Positions 26,087 to 35,366 of a DNA stretch of 36,961 bases are shown piece by piece. Source of the stretch: an uncultured Clostridia bacterium (lineage in GTDB: Bacteria; Bacillota; Clostridia; TANB77; CAG-508); contig CALXET010000003.1 in the NCBI GenBank assembly GCA_944387405.1, forward strand, positions 1 to 36,961. The letters run 5' to 3'. Position 1 is the first letter of the stretch; the number at the start of each line of letters is the position of its first letter. The notes below the pieces were generated by a model, which was not told the DNA's origin, made no database searches, and was given only the letters and a program-made list of their open reading frames with translations. The position numbers and the translations under genes are program-made.

Positions 26087-26116
26087 AAAAGCATATGTAT
26101 TTCTACATATGCTTTT
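26087..26116 (-). terminator. Terminator of the cadherin-like gene
   Basis: AAAAGCATATGTA / TACATATGCTTTT perfect 13-bp stem with a 4-base loop, four bases after the stop of the gene at 26120; on the minus strand ACTTTTTTAG follows. Confidence 0.85.
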
Positions 26117-26119
26117 ATT

Positions 26120-27640
26120 CTAGAAGTGTCTTCCACTTCTTCTATCTCCTCCCCTTGGATTTCTATATCTTGGTTCATATTTGCTTCTATCTATATCATC
26201 ATTATAATCATTTTCTGAATTTTCATTATTTACATTTTCACTATTTTCATTTTCTTCAACATTTTGATTATCTGGTGAAGATACAGAATCTTCTAAGCTA
26301 TCTGTTTCATTATTATAATCATCTTCATCATCAAAATCCTCATTATATTTTGCTTCATATCTTCTTAGTTTTTTAGATTTATCATAAGCAATCACTCCAA
26401 GTATTATTGCTATTAATACAGGTAGAGCAATGCTTCCTACTAATATACCTTTTTCAACTTTTTCTTTATCTAAATCAAAAGGTAAACCTTTATTTTTTTC
26501 TTCTAATCTAGCCTCAGCTTCTTTATCTTCTGGATAGATAACTTCTTCATTAGCTTCTGGTATATCTTCTGCTGATTCAACAAATCTTATAGAATATGTT
26601 GCATATTCTTTTTCATCATCTAATACTGTTATTAAAACTTCATAAACAAATTCATCATCTTCTGAACCTTCATTTACTTTTATCTCTGTTTTTGCACCCT
26701 CAAAATTTACAGCAGATTTCACAAGTTCTTTTAATTCATCAATAGATGAGAATTTAACATTTCCTATTACAACATAATAATTATATACATTTGTATTAAA
26801 TTCTTGATTTAATTCATATCCACTTATCTCTAAAGATGAAAGACCTATTCCACTATTCTCCTGATTTTCTTCTTTTCCTTCATTTTCATCTTCTTCATCT
26901 ATTTTATTAGGAGTTACTTCTTCTTCATCAACTTCTTTTGTTACACGTATTGTATATGTTTTCTTTGTTCCATCTTCTGCAGTTACTGTAACTTTAATTA
27001 AGTTAGTACCACCTTTTAAGTTAGTGTTTCCTGATACAGAATATTTTGCTTTTGAGCTTGATGTTGTAGCATATACAGATAAACTATTTACTGAACTTGG
27101 TACTTTTACATTATATGTTGTCTTATTTTTGCTAAATCCTGAAAAATCATATTTTGATGGATTTACACCAAGCATCTTTAATGTTGCATCTGATGATTTA
27201 GATGAGCTAGATCCACTAGAACCTGAACTACCACCTGATGAACTACTTCCACCTGATGAACCAGAACTTGCTTTTTTAGCTGTTATAGTTACTGAATCAC
27301 TAACAGAAATATCTTTATTTGGATTATTTGCATCAGTTACATCTCCAGATATTTTAACTGTATAAGTACCAGCTTTAGAAGGTTTAACTGTATATTTTTT
27401 AGTAACAGTCTGATTCTTTCCTTCCATATTAGCTCCAACTATTGATCCTGACGCACTACCTGAAACATGCACATTCCAAGCTGCTGCTTTTACAGTTACT
27501 GTTACAGTAACACTTTTTCCTACTGTAACAGACTTCGAACTTGCAGATATTGATGCTGATGCAGCTTTAACATTTGAAAACATTAATATAAATAACCAAA
27601 AAGCTACTGTAATTGATAAAATTTTTAATTTCTTGTTCAT
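26120..27640 (-). CDS. Surface protein with Ig-like and cadherin-like domains
   Basis: 506 residues. Signal peptide (about 1-27), an Ig-like bacterial domain (about 28-125; SVTVGKSVTVTVTVKAA and KPSKAGTYTVKISGDV), a Gly/Ser linker, a cadherin-like beta-sandwich domain of the PF12733 type (about 150-240; LKMLGVNPSKYDFSGFSKNK and AEDGTKKTYTIRVTKE), an acidic linker, a second divergent copy (LSSLEISGYELNQEFNTN), then a membrane helix (about 408-430) and an Asp/Asn/Glu-rich cytoplasmic tail with a basic end (RYRNPRGGDRRSGRHF). Likely displayed on the cell surface. Cotranscribed with the dockerin autolysin, 20 bases upstream. Confidence 0.85.
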   Translation of the reverse strand: MNKKLKILSITVAFWLFILMFSNVKAASASISASSKSVTVGKSVTVTVTVKAAAWNVHVSGSASGSIVGANMEGKNQTVTKKYTVKPSKAGTYTVKISGDVTDANNPNKDISVSDSVTITAKKASSGSSGGSSSSGGSSGSSGSSSSKSSDATLKMLGVNPSKYDFSGFSKNKTTYNVKVPSSVNSLSVYATTSSSKAKYSVSGNTNLKGGTNLIKVTVTAEDGTKKTYTIRVTKEVDEEEVTPNKIDEEDENEGKEENQENSGIGLSSLEISGYELNQEFNTNVYNYYVVIGNVKFSSIDELKELVKSAVNFEGAKTEIKVNEGSEDDEFVYEVLITVLDDEKEYATYSIRFVESAEDIPEANEEVIYPEDKEAEARLEEKNKGLPFDLDKEKVEKGILVGSIALPVLIAIILGVIAYDKSKKLRRYEAKYNEDFDDEDDYNNETDSLEDSVSSPDNQNVEENENSENVNNENSENDYNDDIDRSKYEPRYRNPRGGDRRSGRHF

Positions 27641-27660
27641 TAAAATTTCTCCTTTGTTTC

Positions 27661-29430
27661 TTACAATGTAATCTTTTTACTTTCATTTAAATGATTAACT
27701 ACTGTTAATAAGTCTGATGAAGATATTGTATCACTTCTATTTGCATCACAGGCTTTTTTATAAGCATCTTTTAAAGGTTTATTTCCATTTAAATGATTAA
27801 CTATACCTAATAAATCTGAAGAAGTAATTTCTCCATTTCCGTTAACATCTCCAAGTACTACTATATCATACTCTTTACCGTTTATAGTAACTGTATAACC
27901 AGTAGCAAGAACTACTGAAGTAGAAGTAATCTCTTTACCACTACTATCTTTTATCTTAGCATCTTTATATGTGTTTTTAATATTGCTTGCCTTTGCACCT
28001 GGAGCAAGGTCTACTAATTTATCACTTTCAACTATTTCAAAAGGTTTTGTTGGTTCTGGTTCTTTTTCTTCACATTTCTTTAGATACTCTTTACTTATAT
28101 ATCCAGTAACCTTTGTGCCATTCCATTTTTTCTTTGATTTGTCATAAGATGTTGCTTTGTAATAAGTAACTTTATAGAAGTTTCCTGATGATCCCTTCTT
28201 AGCCATTATCATACCTCTTCTAGCTGTTCCTAAAGAAGCAGATGATGTACTTGCACTCTTTCTAATATTTACACTAGAATTTACATCAACCCAGTAAAAA
28301 TCTCCTTCACTCTTACTTAAAGTAGTTTCTTGCTGTACTGCTTGTGATGGCATATCATCATATACTGGAATATTAAATGTTAAAGTATTATCTAATAGAT
28401 CCTCATTTGTGTAATATGTAAATAAATTATATGCTTGACTTGTTGGATCTTGAATATTAGTCATATATTGATGTCCAAAGAAATATTTTGATGCATATGT
28501 CTTCTTTCCATCAGACTCTTGTAATATCTCATTTCCTACAACATCAAATTTATAAAAATATTTAGTATTTTGTCCAGCACTAATATAATTGTTTGCTAAA
28601 ACTATTGTAGCACCTTCTATAATAGCAGTTCTAGGATCTGTCCATCCCATTTCTCTAGCTTTTTTAAGTCCTCTTTCTACAGCACCTGATCCGTCAGTTG
28701 CTCCATAGTTATAGAAATTATATAGTCCTTCATATCCATCTACAGTTCCAGATACTGCTTTTGGAAGGCTGTAAGTTCCATCGCTCTTCTTACTTCCTCT
28801 TCCTACTTCTTGGAATATTGTAACTAAAATATGCATTGCACTTACATCTGATTCTTCAGCTGCATCCATAATCGCATCTACATATGTATATTCTTTTCCA
28901 TCTATTTTGAATTTTCCACTTAGGAAACTATTTTTTGCAGCATTTTTAATAACTTCTTTTGTTATATGTTTATCATAAGATAAATCTAAGAATTGGAATA
29001 CTTGTGCTTCACTTAAGAAATTTCTAGGGTCTAAGTAATAATTTACAGTAGATGATGATGCACAATAATAATTACTATCACCTTCTTGTCCACAAACACA
29101 TAATGCTTTAGGATCCATTACAGTCGATCCGTTTTTAAAATATATTGTATTTTTCTTACACTTGTTTTCTGCTGAAGAAGATGTTAGTTCATCCCAATCT
29201 ATTCCTGTATAATAAGCTTTAAATACCCAATTTGGATGAAGCTCTTCTAACTTTTTTAAATACGATTGATAACTTTTTGGGAAAGCTGAAATTCCTGACT
29301 TAACATATTGAGTATAACTGCTGCTCATAGAAACAGCTTTACTCTCATTTTTCACGAAAAAAACACTAAATGTTACTGTTAATATTGAAAAAATTAATAA
29401 AATTGATAATAACTTTTTAGAAATATTCAT
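27661..29430 (-). CDS. Beta-N-acetylglucosaminidase (autolysin) with SH3 and dockerin domains
   Basis: 589 residues from the ATG at 29430, preferred to 29466 because GGAGG lies 11 bases before it. Signal peptide (about 5-27), a glucosaminidase domain of the LytD type (VTIFQEVGRGSKKSDGTYSL, GYEGLYNFYNYGA, TAIIEGATIVLANNYI), an SH3b-like domain (FYWVDVNSSVNIRKSAS..), then a C-terminal dockerin with two Ca-binding EF-hand-like repeats (DVNGNGEITSSDLL and DANRSDTISSSDLL, each followed by VNHLN). The dockerin suggests docking to a cohesin, but none is in this window. Cleaves the glycan strand of peptidoglycan. Confidence 0.9.
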   Translation of the reverse strand: MNISKKLLSILLIFSILTVTFSVFFVKNESKAVSMSSSYTQYVKSGISAFPKSYQSYLKKLEELHPNWVFKAYYTGIDWDELTSSSAENKCKKNTIYFKNGSTVMDPKALCVCGQEGDSNYYCASSSTVNYYLDPRNFLSEAQVFQFLDLSYDKHITKEVIKNAAKNSFLSGKFKIDGKEYTYVDAIMDAAEESDVSAMHILVTIFQEVGRGSKKSDGTYSLPKAVSGTVDGYEGLYNFYNYGATDGSGAVERGLKKAREMGWTDPRTAIIEGATIVLANNYISAGQNTKYFYKFDVVGNEILQESDGKKTYASKYFFGHQYMTNIQDPTSQAYNLFTYYTNEDLLDNTLTFNIPVYDDMPSQAVQQETTLSKSEGDFYWVDVNSSVNIRKSASTSSASLGTARRGMIMAKKGSSGNFYKVTYYKATSYDKSKKKWNGTKVTGYISKEYLKKCEEKEPEPTKPFEIVESDKLVDLAPGAKASNIKNTYKDAKIKDSSGKEITSTSVVLATGYTVTINGKEYDIVVLGDVNGNGEITSSDLLGIVNHLNGNKPLKDAYKKACDANRSDTISSSDLLTVVNHLNESKKITL

Positions 29431-29480
29431 TCGTATACTATCCTCCATTTTATCTAAAAGTAACAAAATATTACATGTAT

Positions 29481-29509
29481 AGTATATATTATCTCTTTTT
29501 TGACGTCAA
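29481..29509 (-). promoter_or_regulatory. SigA-type promoter for the autolysin gene
   Basis: Minus strand TTGACG (29509-29504), 17-base spacer, TATACT (29486-29481). The -35 box lies in the palindrome TTGACGTCAA (29500-29509), a possible operator. Confidence 0.7.
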
Positions 29510-29543
29510 CCTTTATAAAGTATTTTTTTAGCCAATTTTGTGA

Positions 29544-29549
29544 TATAAT
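29544..29549 (+). promoter_or_regulatory. Extended -10 promoter for the U32 gene
   Basis: TGA-TATAAT (TGn extended -10), with no good -35 box at 17 bases. It lies 26 bases before the U32 ATG. Confidence 0.5.
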
Positions 29550-29574
29550 AGTAAAAAAATTTTGTGAGGTAATT

Positions 29575-32020
29575 ATGAATAAACCAGAACTTTTATCACC
29601 TGCTGGTGATTTTGAATGTTTAGTAGCTGCTGTTCAAAATGGAGCAAATGCTGTCTACTTAGGAAGTAGTCTATTTAGTGCTAGAGCTAGTGCTACTAAT
29701 TTTGATTTTGATGAATTAAAAAAAGCAATAGAATATGCTCATCTAAGAGATGTAAAAATAAATCTAACATTAAATACTTTGATAAAAAATCAAGAATTTC
29801 TTGATGCTTTTGAAGTTGCAAAAAAAGCATATGAATATGGTGTAGATGCAATTATAGTTCAAGACTTAGGCCTTGCAAAACAATTAATTAAAGCTTTTCC
29901 AGATATGCATATACATGCAAGTACTCAAATGACAGCACATAATCTAGAAACTGTAAAAAAATTAGAAGCATTAGGATTTAAAAGAGTAGTTTTATCAAGA
30001 GAATTAAGTATCGAAGAAATTAAATATATATGCAAGAATACTAATGTAGAAATTGAAGTATTTGTCCATGGTGCTTTATGTATCTCATACTCTGGTCAAT
30101 GCCTTCTATCTAGTATGATTGGCGGACGTTCTCGGAAATAGAGGAACTTGTGCACAATCTTGTAGATTGCCTTATGAACTACTTGAAAATGATAAAATAA
30201 TTGATAAAGGATATTTATTAAGTCCAAGAGATTTATGTTCAATAGATAATCTAAAAGAATTAATAGATGCTGGAGTTACTTGTTTTAAAATTGAAGGCCG
30301 TATGAAAAAGCCAGAATATGTTGCAACCGTAACTTCAATATATAGAAAATATATAGATGAAATTTTAAATACAAACAAAAAATCTACTATAACATCATCT
30401 GATTTAAATGATTTAATGCAAGTATTTAATAGAGGCTCTTTTAGTCATGGTCATCAAGACTCTCTTCCAAATAAAAATCTTGTATTTAAAGAAAAACAAA
30501 ATAATATGGGGATATATATTGGTAAAGTCTTAAATTACAATAATTCAAAAGGATATATAAAGCTAAAACTTGAAAATTCTCTTTCTTTAGGAGATTCAGT
30601 AAGCATAAACGACTCTACATATCATGTATCTGAACTTATGAAAAATGGATTAAATATTAAACAAGCAAATATTTCTGATATAGTTACTATAGGTAGAATG
30701 AAAGGTTCAAATATTAGAATAAACTCAAATATTTATAAAATACAAAGTAAAGAATTATCTGATAGAGCTTTAAAAAGTTATTCAAATGTGGAAAATATTA
30801 AAATCCCTTTAAAAGCTACAATCATAGTACATAAAAATAAACCAATAACTTTAAATGTTGAAACTTTAGAAAAAAATAGTGGTTTCTTTAGCAATATAAA
30901 TGTTACACTTTTCTCTGATATTACTCCACAAGAAGCTACTAATTCTCCTATTACTAAAGATAAAATAATTACTCAGTTATCTAAAACAGGAAATACTGAA
31001 TTTGAATTTAAAGAAATAAATATTGATTTAGAAAATAATTTATTTGTACCAAATATTTCTTTAAATGAACTTAGAAGGCATGCTTTATCTAAAATAGAAG
31101 ATGTAGTTTTAAACAAATTATCAAGAAATTATAATAAAGATTTTAAAAACAAATTTGAAGATACTGATAATAGTTTAAATAATACTAAAAATAATATTAA
31201 AATGACTAATAAAAAAATAAATATATTATTAAATTTATTACATACTGAATATGATTACACATTAATTAATGGTGTAGATAATGTTTATATTCCTTTTAAA
31301 TATTTTATAGATAAAAAATATAAAGAAACTATATTGAAAATTACTAATAAATTTAATACATATATTTATCTTCCTACTATATCAAAAGATTATTATTTAA
31401 ATTTTATAAAAAATAATTTATTAAAAATAACTGAAACATATAAAATCTCAGGATTTGTAGTTTCTAATCTTGGAGAACTAGAAATCCTAAAAAATATATT
31501 TAAGGATAAGGAAATTAATATTACAGCAAATTACACTTTTAATATTTTTAATAATTATTCAGAAGAAGAACTTTCCTCTTTAGGATTTAATACTTTTACT
31601 ATTTCTCCTGAACTGGATAGATTTAGTATTACTAGTATATTAAAAAATAAAAAAACATCTTCAGAATTAATTATTTATGGAAAAATTCCAGTAATGAACT
31701 CAAATTATTGTTTACTAGGAAATTCTAATAAATGCTATAAGGAATGCTTAAGAAAATGTGAAAAGAGTAATAAATATTATTTAAAAGATAGAATGGGATT
31801 TAAATTTAGAATAATTCCAGATAATTCTCAGACAATAACTACAATTTATAATAGTAAAATATTATCTATTTCTCCTTTAGATTTTAACTCTGATAATTAT
31901 AGGATAGATTTATTAGATGAAAACATTCTTGAAATTAATAATATAATTTCTACTATAAAATCTGGAAATCGATTAGAAGGAGAAAATTATACAAATGGAA
32001 ATTTAAATAGAAATATATAA
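29575..32020 (+). CDS. Peptidase U32 family (RNA-hydroxylation type), read through one CGGA recoding site
   Basis: Starts at the ATG with GAGGT six bases upstream. Triplets from there stop at 30139-30141 (188 residues), while the downstream frame runs to 32020 without a credible start; reading CGGA at 30133-30136 as Gly187 gives 814 residues, typical for the long U32 proteins with a DUF3656/collagenase-like C-terminal part. N-terminal signature ELLSPAGDFECLVAAVQNGA. The U32 iron-sulfur ligands of the UbiU/RlhA/TrhP group are C169 and C176 (before the site) and C192 and C196 (after), so the cluster site is split by the CGGA. The motif RSGNRGTCAQSCRLPYEL is restored. Members hydroxylate rRNA or tRNA; the substrate here is unknown. 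Confidence 0.92.
30133..30136 (+). other. CGGA recoding site 6 (U32, Gly187)
   Basis: Reading CGT TCT [CGGA] AAT AGA GGA. Phase: (30133-29575)/3 = 186. The zero frame reads CGG AAA TAG, a stop two codons later. The earlier CGGA at 30123-30126 is in the NNC GGA phase (GGC GGA) and is read normally. Confidence 0.93.
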
Positions 32021-32032
32021 CAAAAAATAAAA

Positions 32033-32055
32033 GGGGGCTTTGGCCCCTAATTTTT
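32033..32055. terminator. Bidirectional terminator between U32 and the 77-residue ORF
   Basis: GGGGGC TTTG GCCCC-type stem (32033-32048) with A and T runs on both sides. It ends U32 on the plus strand and the 77-residue ORF on the minus strand. Confidence 0.75.
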
Positions 32056-32073
32056 ATCCTGAAAGCTAAATTA

Positions 32074-32307
32074 TTACAAACTTTCAAGATATTCAACTGC
32101 GCAGTCAGCAACAGCAATATCAGCTGCACCTCCTGCAATCTTAGGATTATAAGCATACCTCTGTCTCGTTATCCCATCAGGGCACGTCACTTCTATTTTA
32201 CATATAATAATTGAAGTTGCGTATTCCCCATTTGAGATAAGAGCGTATGAATTTTCATCCACCTGCTCTAAACGATACTCGTTGCCACAAGCATAAAATT
32301 TTGTCAT
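32074..32307 (-). CDS. Small hypothetical protein (77 aa), foreign-looking codon use
   Basis: Starts MTKFYACGNEYRLEQVDENS and is rich in Cys, Ala and Tyr; no family recognised. AGAAAGG lies seven bases before the ATG. Codon use differs from the neighbours: GAG, CAG, GTG, ACG, GGG and TGC appear, all rare in the flanking genes. It has its own near-perfect promoter and a terminator, and a short hairpin (CCACT/AGTGG) in its leader, so it looks like an independent cassette. Confidence 0.65.
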   Translation of the reverse strand: MTKFYACGNEYRLEQVDENSYALISNGEYATSIIICKIEVTCPDGITRQRYAYNPKIAGGAADIAVADCAVEYLESL

Positions 32308-32367
32308 GCTAATACCTTTCTGCCACTATCTAAAGTGGTCTTCATGCTACAATAAAGTTTCATATAT

Positions 32368-32396
32368 ATTATACTATGTTTTATGTAAATTTTCAA
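32368..32396 (-). promoter_or_regulatory. Promoter of the 77-residue ORF
   Basis: Minus strand TTGAAA (32396-32391), 17 bases, TATAAT (32373-32368); the leader carries a hairpin CCACTTTAGATAGTGG just before the ribosome site. Confidence 0.7.
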
Positions 32397-32419
32397 ACTT
32401 CAGATTATTTAACAATTAA

Positions 32420-32443
32420 AAAACACACTTTTTGGTGTGTTTT
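32420..32443 (-). terminator. Terminator of the RNHCP gene
   Basis: AAAACACAC / GTGTGTTTT stem (32420-32428, 32435-32443) with a 6-base loop; on the minus strand TTTTTTAATT follows. Confidence 0.8.
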
Positions 32444-32451
32444 ATGTTTGT

Positions 32452-32766
32452 TTAGTATTTAAGTGGTCTGCTACTCAATTTAATAATTAAATCCATATTA
32501 TCATCTCTAGCTGCTTTATTTTTTCTAATCATTCCACATTTCTTGCACTTAAATACTATAACATATCCCTTTTTTGAATCAATTTCTATTCCAATTGGCT
32601 CTAAATCTCCATGACATGTTTCTTCTCTATCTCCTGGATTTTTATCAACATGTTTAGAATGAAGGCATCTAGGGCAATGGTTTCTACAAGAATACTTTAA
32701 TTTTTCAACCTTGTATCCACAATATTCACATGTAAAGCTTTCATCTATTTCTGTAAAATTTGGCAT
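32452..32766 (-). CDS. RNHCP domain zinc-binding protein
   Basis: 104 residues. CEYCG and CPRC knuckles with the literal motif RNHCP near residues 28-32, then a CKKCG knuckle near residue 75, giving paired zinc sites. The RNHCP family is of unknown function, found in Firmicutes. ATG with GGAG. It follows the small membrane gene at 32785 by 18 bases. Confidence 0.85.
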   Translation of the reverse strand: MPNFTEIDESFTCEYCGYKVEKLKYSCRNHCPRCLHSKHVDKNPGDREETCHGDLEPIGIEIDSKKGYVIVFKCKKCGMIRKNKAARDDNMDLIIKLSSRPLKY

Positions 32767-32784
32767 TTTCTTTTCTCCATTATT

Positions 32785-32985
32785 TTAATATAAAAAATTA
32801 TAAACTAATAAGGCTCCTATTACTAATAAAACAAATCCTAAAATCTTTATTCTTTTAGCAATAACATTTTGATCATCTTTAATTTTTTTAAGTCTTTCAC
32901 TCTTACTTAAAAGGCGTGCATCATATATAAATATTACACCTATCATACATAAAATTAGTCCGATTATTGTTAAAAACTCACTCAT
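32785..32985 (-). CDS. Small two-helix membrane protein
   Basis: 66 residues if started at the ATG at 32985 (AAAGG ten bases before; the ATG at 32994 directly follows AAAGG and is unlikely). Two membrane helices (about 5-22 and 45-64) with a basic loop between. No family recognised. Two genes, this one and RNHCP, form a short operon below the hairpin at 33047-33080. Confidence 0.6.
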   Translation of the reverse strand: MSEFLTIIGLILCMIGVIFIYDARLLSKSERLKKIKDDQNVIAKRIKILGFVLLVIGALLVYNFLY

Positions 32986-33046
32986 TCTAAACATCCTTTT
33001 AAAAATAAACTCGTATATATATAATAGTTTGTTTTTATAAAAAAGT

Positions 33047-33080
33047 CAAGGGACTCCCGGCTACAGCCGAAAGTCCCTTG
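33047..33080 (-). terminator. recG terminator / possible attenuator with inner hairpin
   Basis: CAAGGGACT / AGTCCCTTG (33047-33055, 33072-33080) with a second nested stem CGGC/GCCG; on the minus strand ACTTTTTTA follows. It ends recG and the mini-ORF. Confidence 0.85.
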
Positions 33081-33099
33081 TGATCAGCATAGTTTTCAT
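33061..33099 (-). CDS. Twelve-codon mini-ORF inside the hairpin (possible leader peptide)
   Basis: MKTMLITRDFRL, ATG at 33099, stop TAG at 33063-33061. A strong AAGGAG lies exactly eight bases upstream, which is unusually good for something this short. The last six codons overlap one arm of the terminator hairpin, so a stalled ribosome would alter its folding. The penultimate codon is in-frame CGG (33069-33067), which is otherwise absent from native genes. Translation is inferred. Confidence 0.45.
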   Translation of the reverse strand: MKTMLITRDFRL

Positions 33100-33152
33100 C
33101 CGTCAATCTCCTTAGCTTATATTTTCTTAATTATCTTATTTTTATTTGTTTT

Positions 33153-35201
33153 TTATATTTCTATTCTATCTTTAAATTTATCATTTACTAACTTCTTTAA
33201 TTTTTTATTTTCTTCTTTTTCTAATTTTGGATCTTTATTAATTATTTCTATAGCTATACTTTGAACAAGTTTTAATACTTGCATATCTTCAAATAAATTA
33301 GCTATTTTAAACTCTGGAAGTCCATGTTGTTTAGTTCCAAAAAATTCTCCAGTTCCCCTTAATTCTAAGTCCTTTTCAGATATAATAAATCCATCATTTG
33401 TAGCTTTCATTACATTCATTCTTTTTCTGATTACATCTGAATTTCCTTGATATTTTAATATACAGTAAGACTTATATTCTCCTCTTCCTACTCTTCCTCT
33501 TAATTGATGAAGCTGAGCAAGCCCAAATCTTTCTGCATTTTCTATTACCATTATATTTGCATTTGGTACATTTACTCCAACTTCTATAACAGTAGTAGAA
33601 ATTAATATGTCAATTTCTCTATTTTTAAATCTCTCCATTATCTCATCTTTTTCTTTTGGTTTCATTTTTCCATGAAGATATTCTACTTTGTAATCTTTAA
33701 ATACTACATTTTTATATTTTTCAGCAAGTTCTAAGACTGATCTTGCATCTATTTCTTCACTATCTTCTACTAGTGGACAAACGATATAAGCTTGTCTACC
33801 AGAATCTATTTGCTCTTTTATAAAATTATTTACTCTATCATCCATATCTTTTGTAACTGGAAATGTATCTATCTTTTTTCTATTTGGTGGAAGTTCATCT
33901 ATTATAGAAATATCTAAATCTCCATATAGGATAAGTGCTAATGTCCTTGGTATTGGAGTAGCAGTCATTACTAAAACATTTGGATTATCTCCTTTTTTTA
34001 CTATTGTACTTCTTTGTCTTACACCAAATCTATGTTGTTCATCTGTTACAACTAGCCCTAGATTTTTAAATACAACATTTTCTTCTAAAAGAGCATGTGT
34101 ACCAATTAAAATATCTATTTCACCATTTCTTAATCTTTCTAATATGTCTTCTTTTTTCTTTTTACTTATGCCACTAATTAAAAGTTCACACTTTATTCCC
34201 GTATCATCTAAAAGTGCAGTAAAGCTTTCTAAATGTTGAGTTGCAAGTATTGCAGTAGGAGCCATAATTGCTGCTTGATATCCAGATTTAACAGCTTTAT
34301 ATGCAGCAATTTCTGCAACAACTGTTTTACCAGAGCCAACATCTCCTTGAAGCAATCTATTCATTGGTTTAGAAGATTCTAAATCATTATCAATCTCTTC
34401 AAGTACTCTTAATTGTGCTTTTGTTAATCTAAATGGTAATTTATCAATCAATTCTGACATTTTTACATTTTTATCAAAAGCAATTCCGTCATTTTCTACT
34501 TCATATTGGCTTTTAAGTGAAAGAAGAGCAAGTTGCATAGAAAGCAATTCCTCAAACACTAATCTTTTTCTTGCTATATTAAATTTTTCAAAACTATCTG
34601 GAAAATGAATTTGTTTTATAGCAGTATTTAAATCGCATAGTTTATATTTAGTTAATAAATACTCTGGAAGAGTTTCTTCTAATTTTTCATCAATTTCTGA
34701 TAAACCATTTTCTATAATTTTTCGCAAAGTATTTTGTGGAAGATTATATGTAGTAGGATAAATAGGTATAATTTTTCCAGTATTTTTTGAAATGCCATCT
34801 CCATCAAATACTGGTGATATCATATCTGTTTTATTAAATTTTTTATTCACTTTACCAAAAAATTTATATTTTTCTCCAACCTTAAACATATTTTTTAAAT
34901 AAGATTGGTTATACCATGTAATCTGACATGTACCTGTATCATCTCTTACTATTAATTTATACATTGTAAAATTTCTTCTAATCCTTATTTCTGACATTCT
35001 TGATACTGGCATAGCCTCAATTAATGCTTCTTCTCCATGAAGAAGATCTATTATCTTTTTAGGAATACTTCTATCTTCATGTGTTCTTGGATAATATGTA
35101 ATTAAATCTTCTAGTGTATATATTCCAAGTCTATTAAGCAATGTAGCTCTATTAGGACCTACACCTTTTACATACTTTATTTCTTTTGATAAATCTGGCA
35201 C
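33153..35201 (-). CDS. recG: ATP-dependent DNA helicase RecG
   Basis: 682 residues, normal length. N-terminal wedge/OB domain ([19 protein letters not shown]), Walker [20 protein letters not shown] box [14 protein letters not shown], motif [16 protein letters not shown], and motif [17 protein letters not shown]. It regresses stalled replication forks, in the same pathway as PriA. The start is GTG with AAAGGAG upstream. Both CGGA-like strings here are in normal phase (GAC GGA, ACG GGA). Confidence 0.97.
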   Translation of the reverse strand: MPDLSKEIKYVKGVGPNRATLLNRLGIYTLEDLITYYPRTHEDRSIPKKIIDLLHGEEALIEAMPVSRMSEIRIRRNFTMYKLIVRDDTGTCQITWYNQSYLKNMFKVGEKYKFFGKVNKKFNKTDMISPVFDGDGISKNTGKIIPIYPTTYNLPQNTLRKIIENGLSEIDEKLEETLPEYLLTKYKLCDLNTAIKQIHFPDSFEKFNIARKRLVFEELLSMQLALLSLKSQYEVENDGIAFDKNVKMSELIDKLPFRLTKAQLRVLEEIDNDLESSKPMNRLLQGDVGSGKTVVAEIAAYKAVKSGYQAAIMAPTAILATQHLESFTALLDDTGIKCELLISGISKKKKEDILERLRNGEIDILIGTHALLEENVVFKNLGLVVTDEQHRFGVRQRSTIVKKGDNPNVLVMTATPIPRTLALILYGDLDISIIDELPPNRKKIDTFPVTKDMDDRVNNFIKEQIDSGRQAYIVCPLVEDSEEIDARSVLELAEKYKNVVFKDYKVEYLHGKMKPKEKDEIMERFKNREIDILISTTVIEVGVNVPNANIMVIENAERFGLAQLHQLRGRVGRGEYKSYCILKYQGNSDVIRKRMNVMKATNDGFIISEKDLELRGTGEFFGTKQHGLPEFKIANLFEDMQVLKLVQSIAIEIINKDPKLEKEENKKLKKLVNDKFKDRIEI

Positions 35202-35290
35202 TTTTATATAACTCCTTTATTTATTTTACAATAATATATCATTTTTTTTACTTTTCTCCAATATCAATTTACTATTTATACAAATAAATA

Positions 35291-35319
35291 TTGATAATTC
35301 TATTAAATGCTTTTATAAT
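35291..35319 (+). promoter_or_regulatory. SigA-type promoter for the 60-residue ORF
   Basis: TTGATA (35291-35296), 17 bases, TATAAT (35314-35319), about 48 bases before the TTG start. Confidence 0.7.
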
Positions 35320-35366
35320 TATCTTATAAACCAATTATTCTCGCACTGGTAAAAGGAGTGATAATT

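Noticed and set aside
26095..26376. Open frame on the plus strand opposite the cadherin-like gene (His/Tyr/Phe-rich)
   Set aside because: It mirrors the acidic Asn/Asp/Glu tail of the real gene; no ribosome site and no plausible protein composition.
1305..30136. The six frameshifts as sequencing or assembly errors
   Set aside because: All are the same inserted C before GGA, at a codon boundary, restoring a conserved Gly, and about 22 other coding CGGA strings in other phases are undisturbed. Random errors in an AT-rich genome would mostly hit A/T runs. A methylation-linked base-calling bias at this motif is the one artefact I cannot fully exclude without reads.
978..32020. Five pseudogenes
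   Set aside because: PriA and the others show no further decay: every residue pattern on both sides of the breaks is intact, no other stops or indels are present, and the lesion is identical in all.
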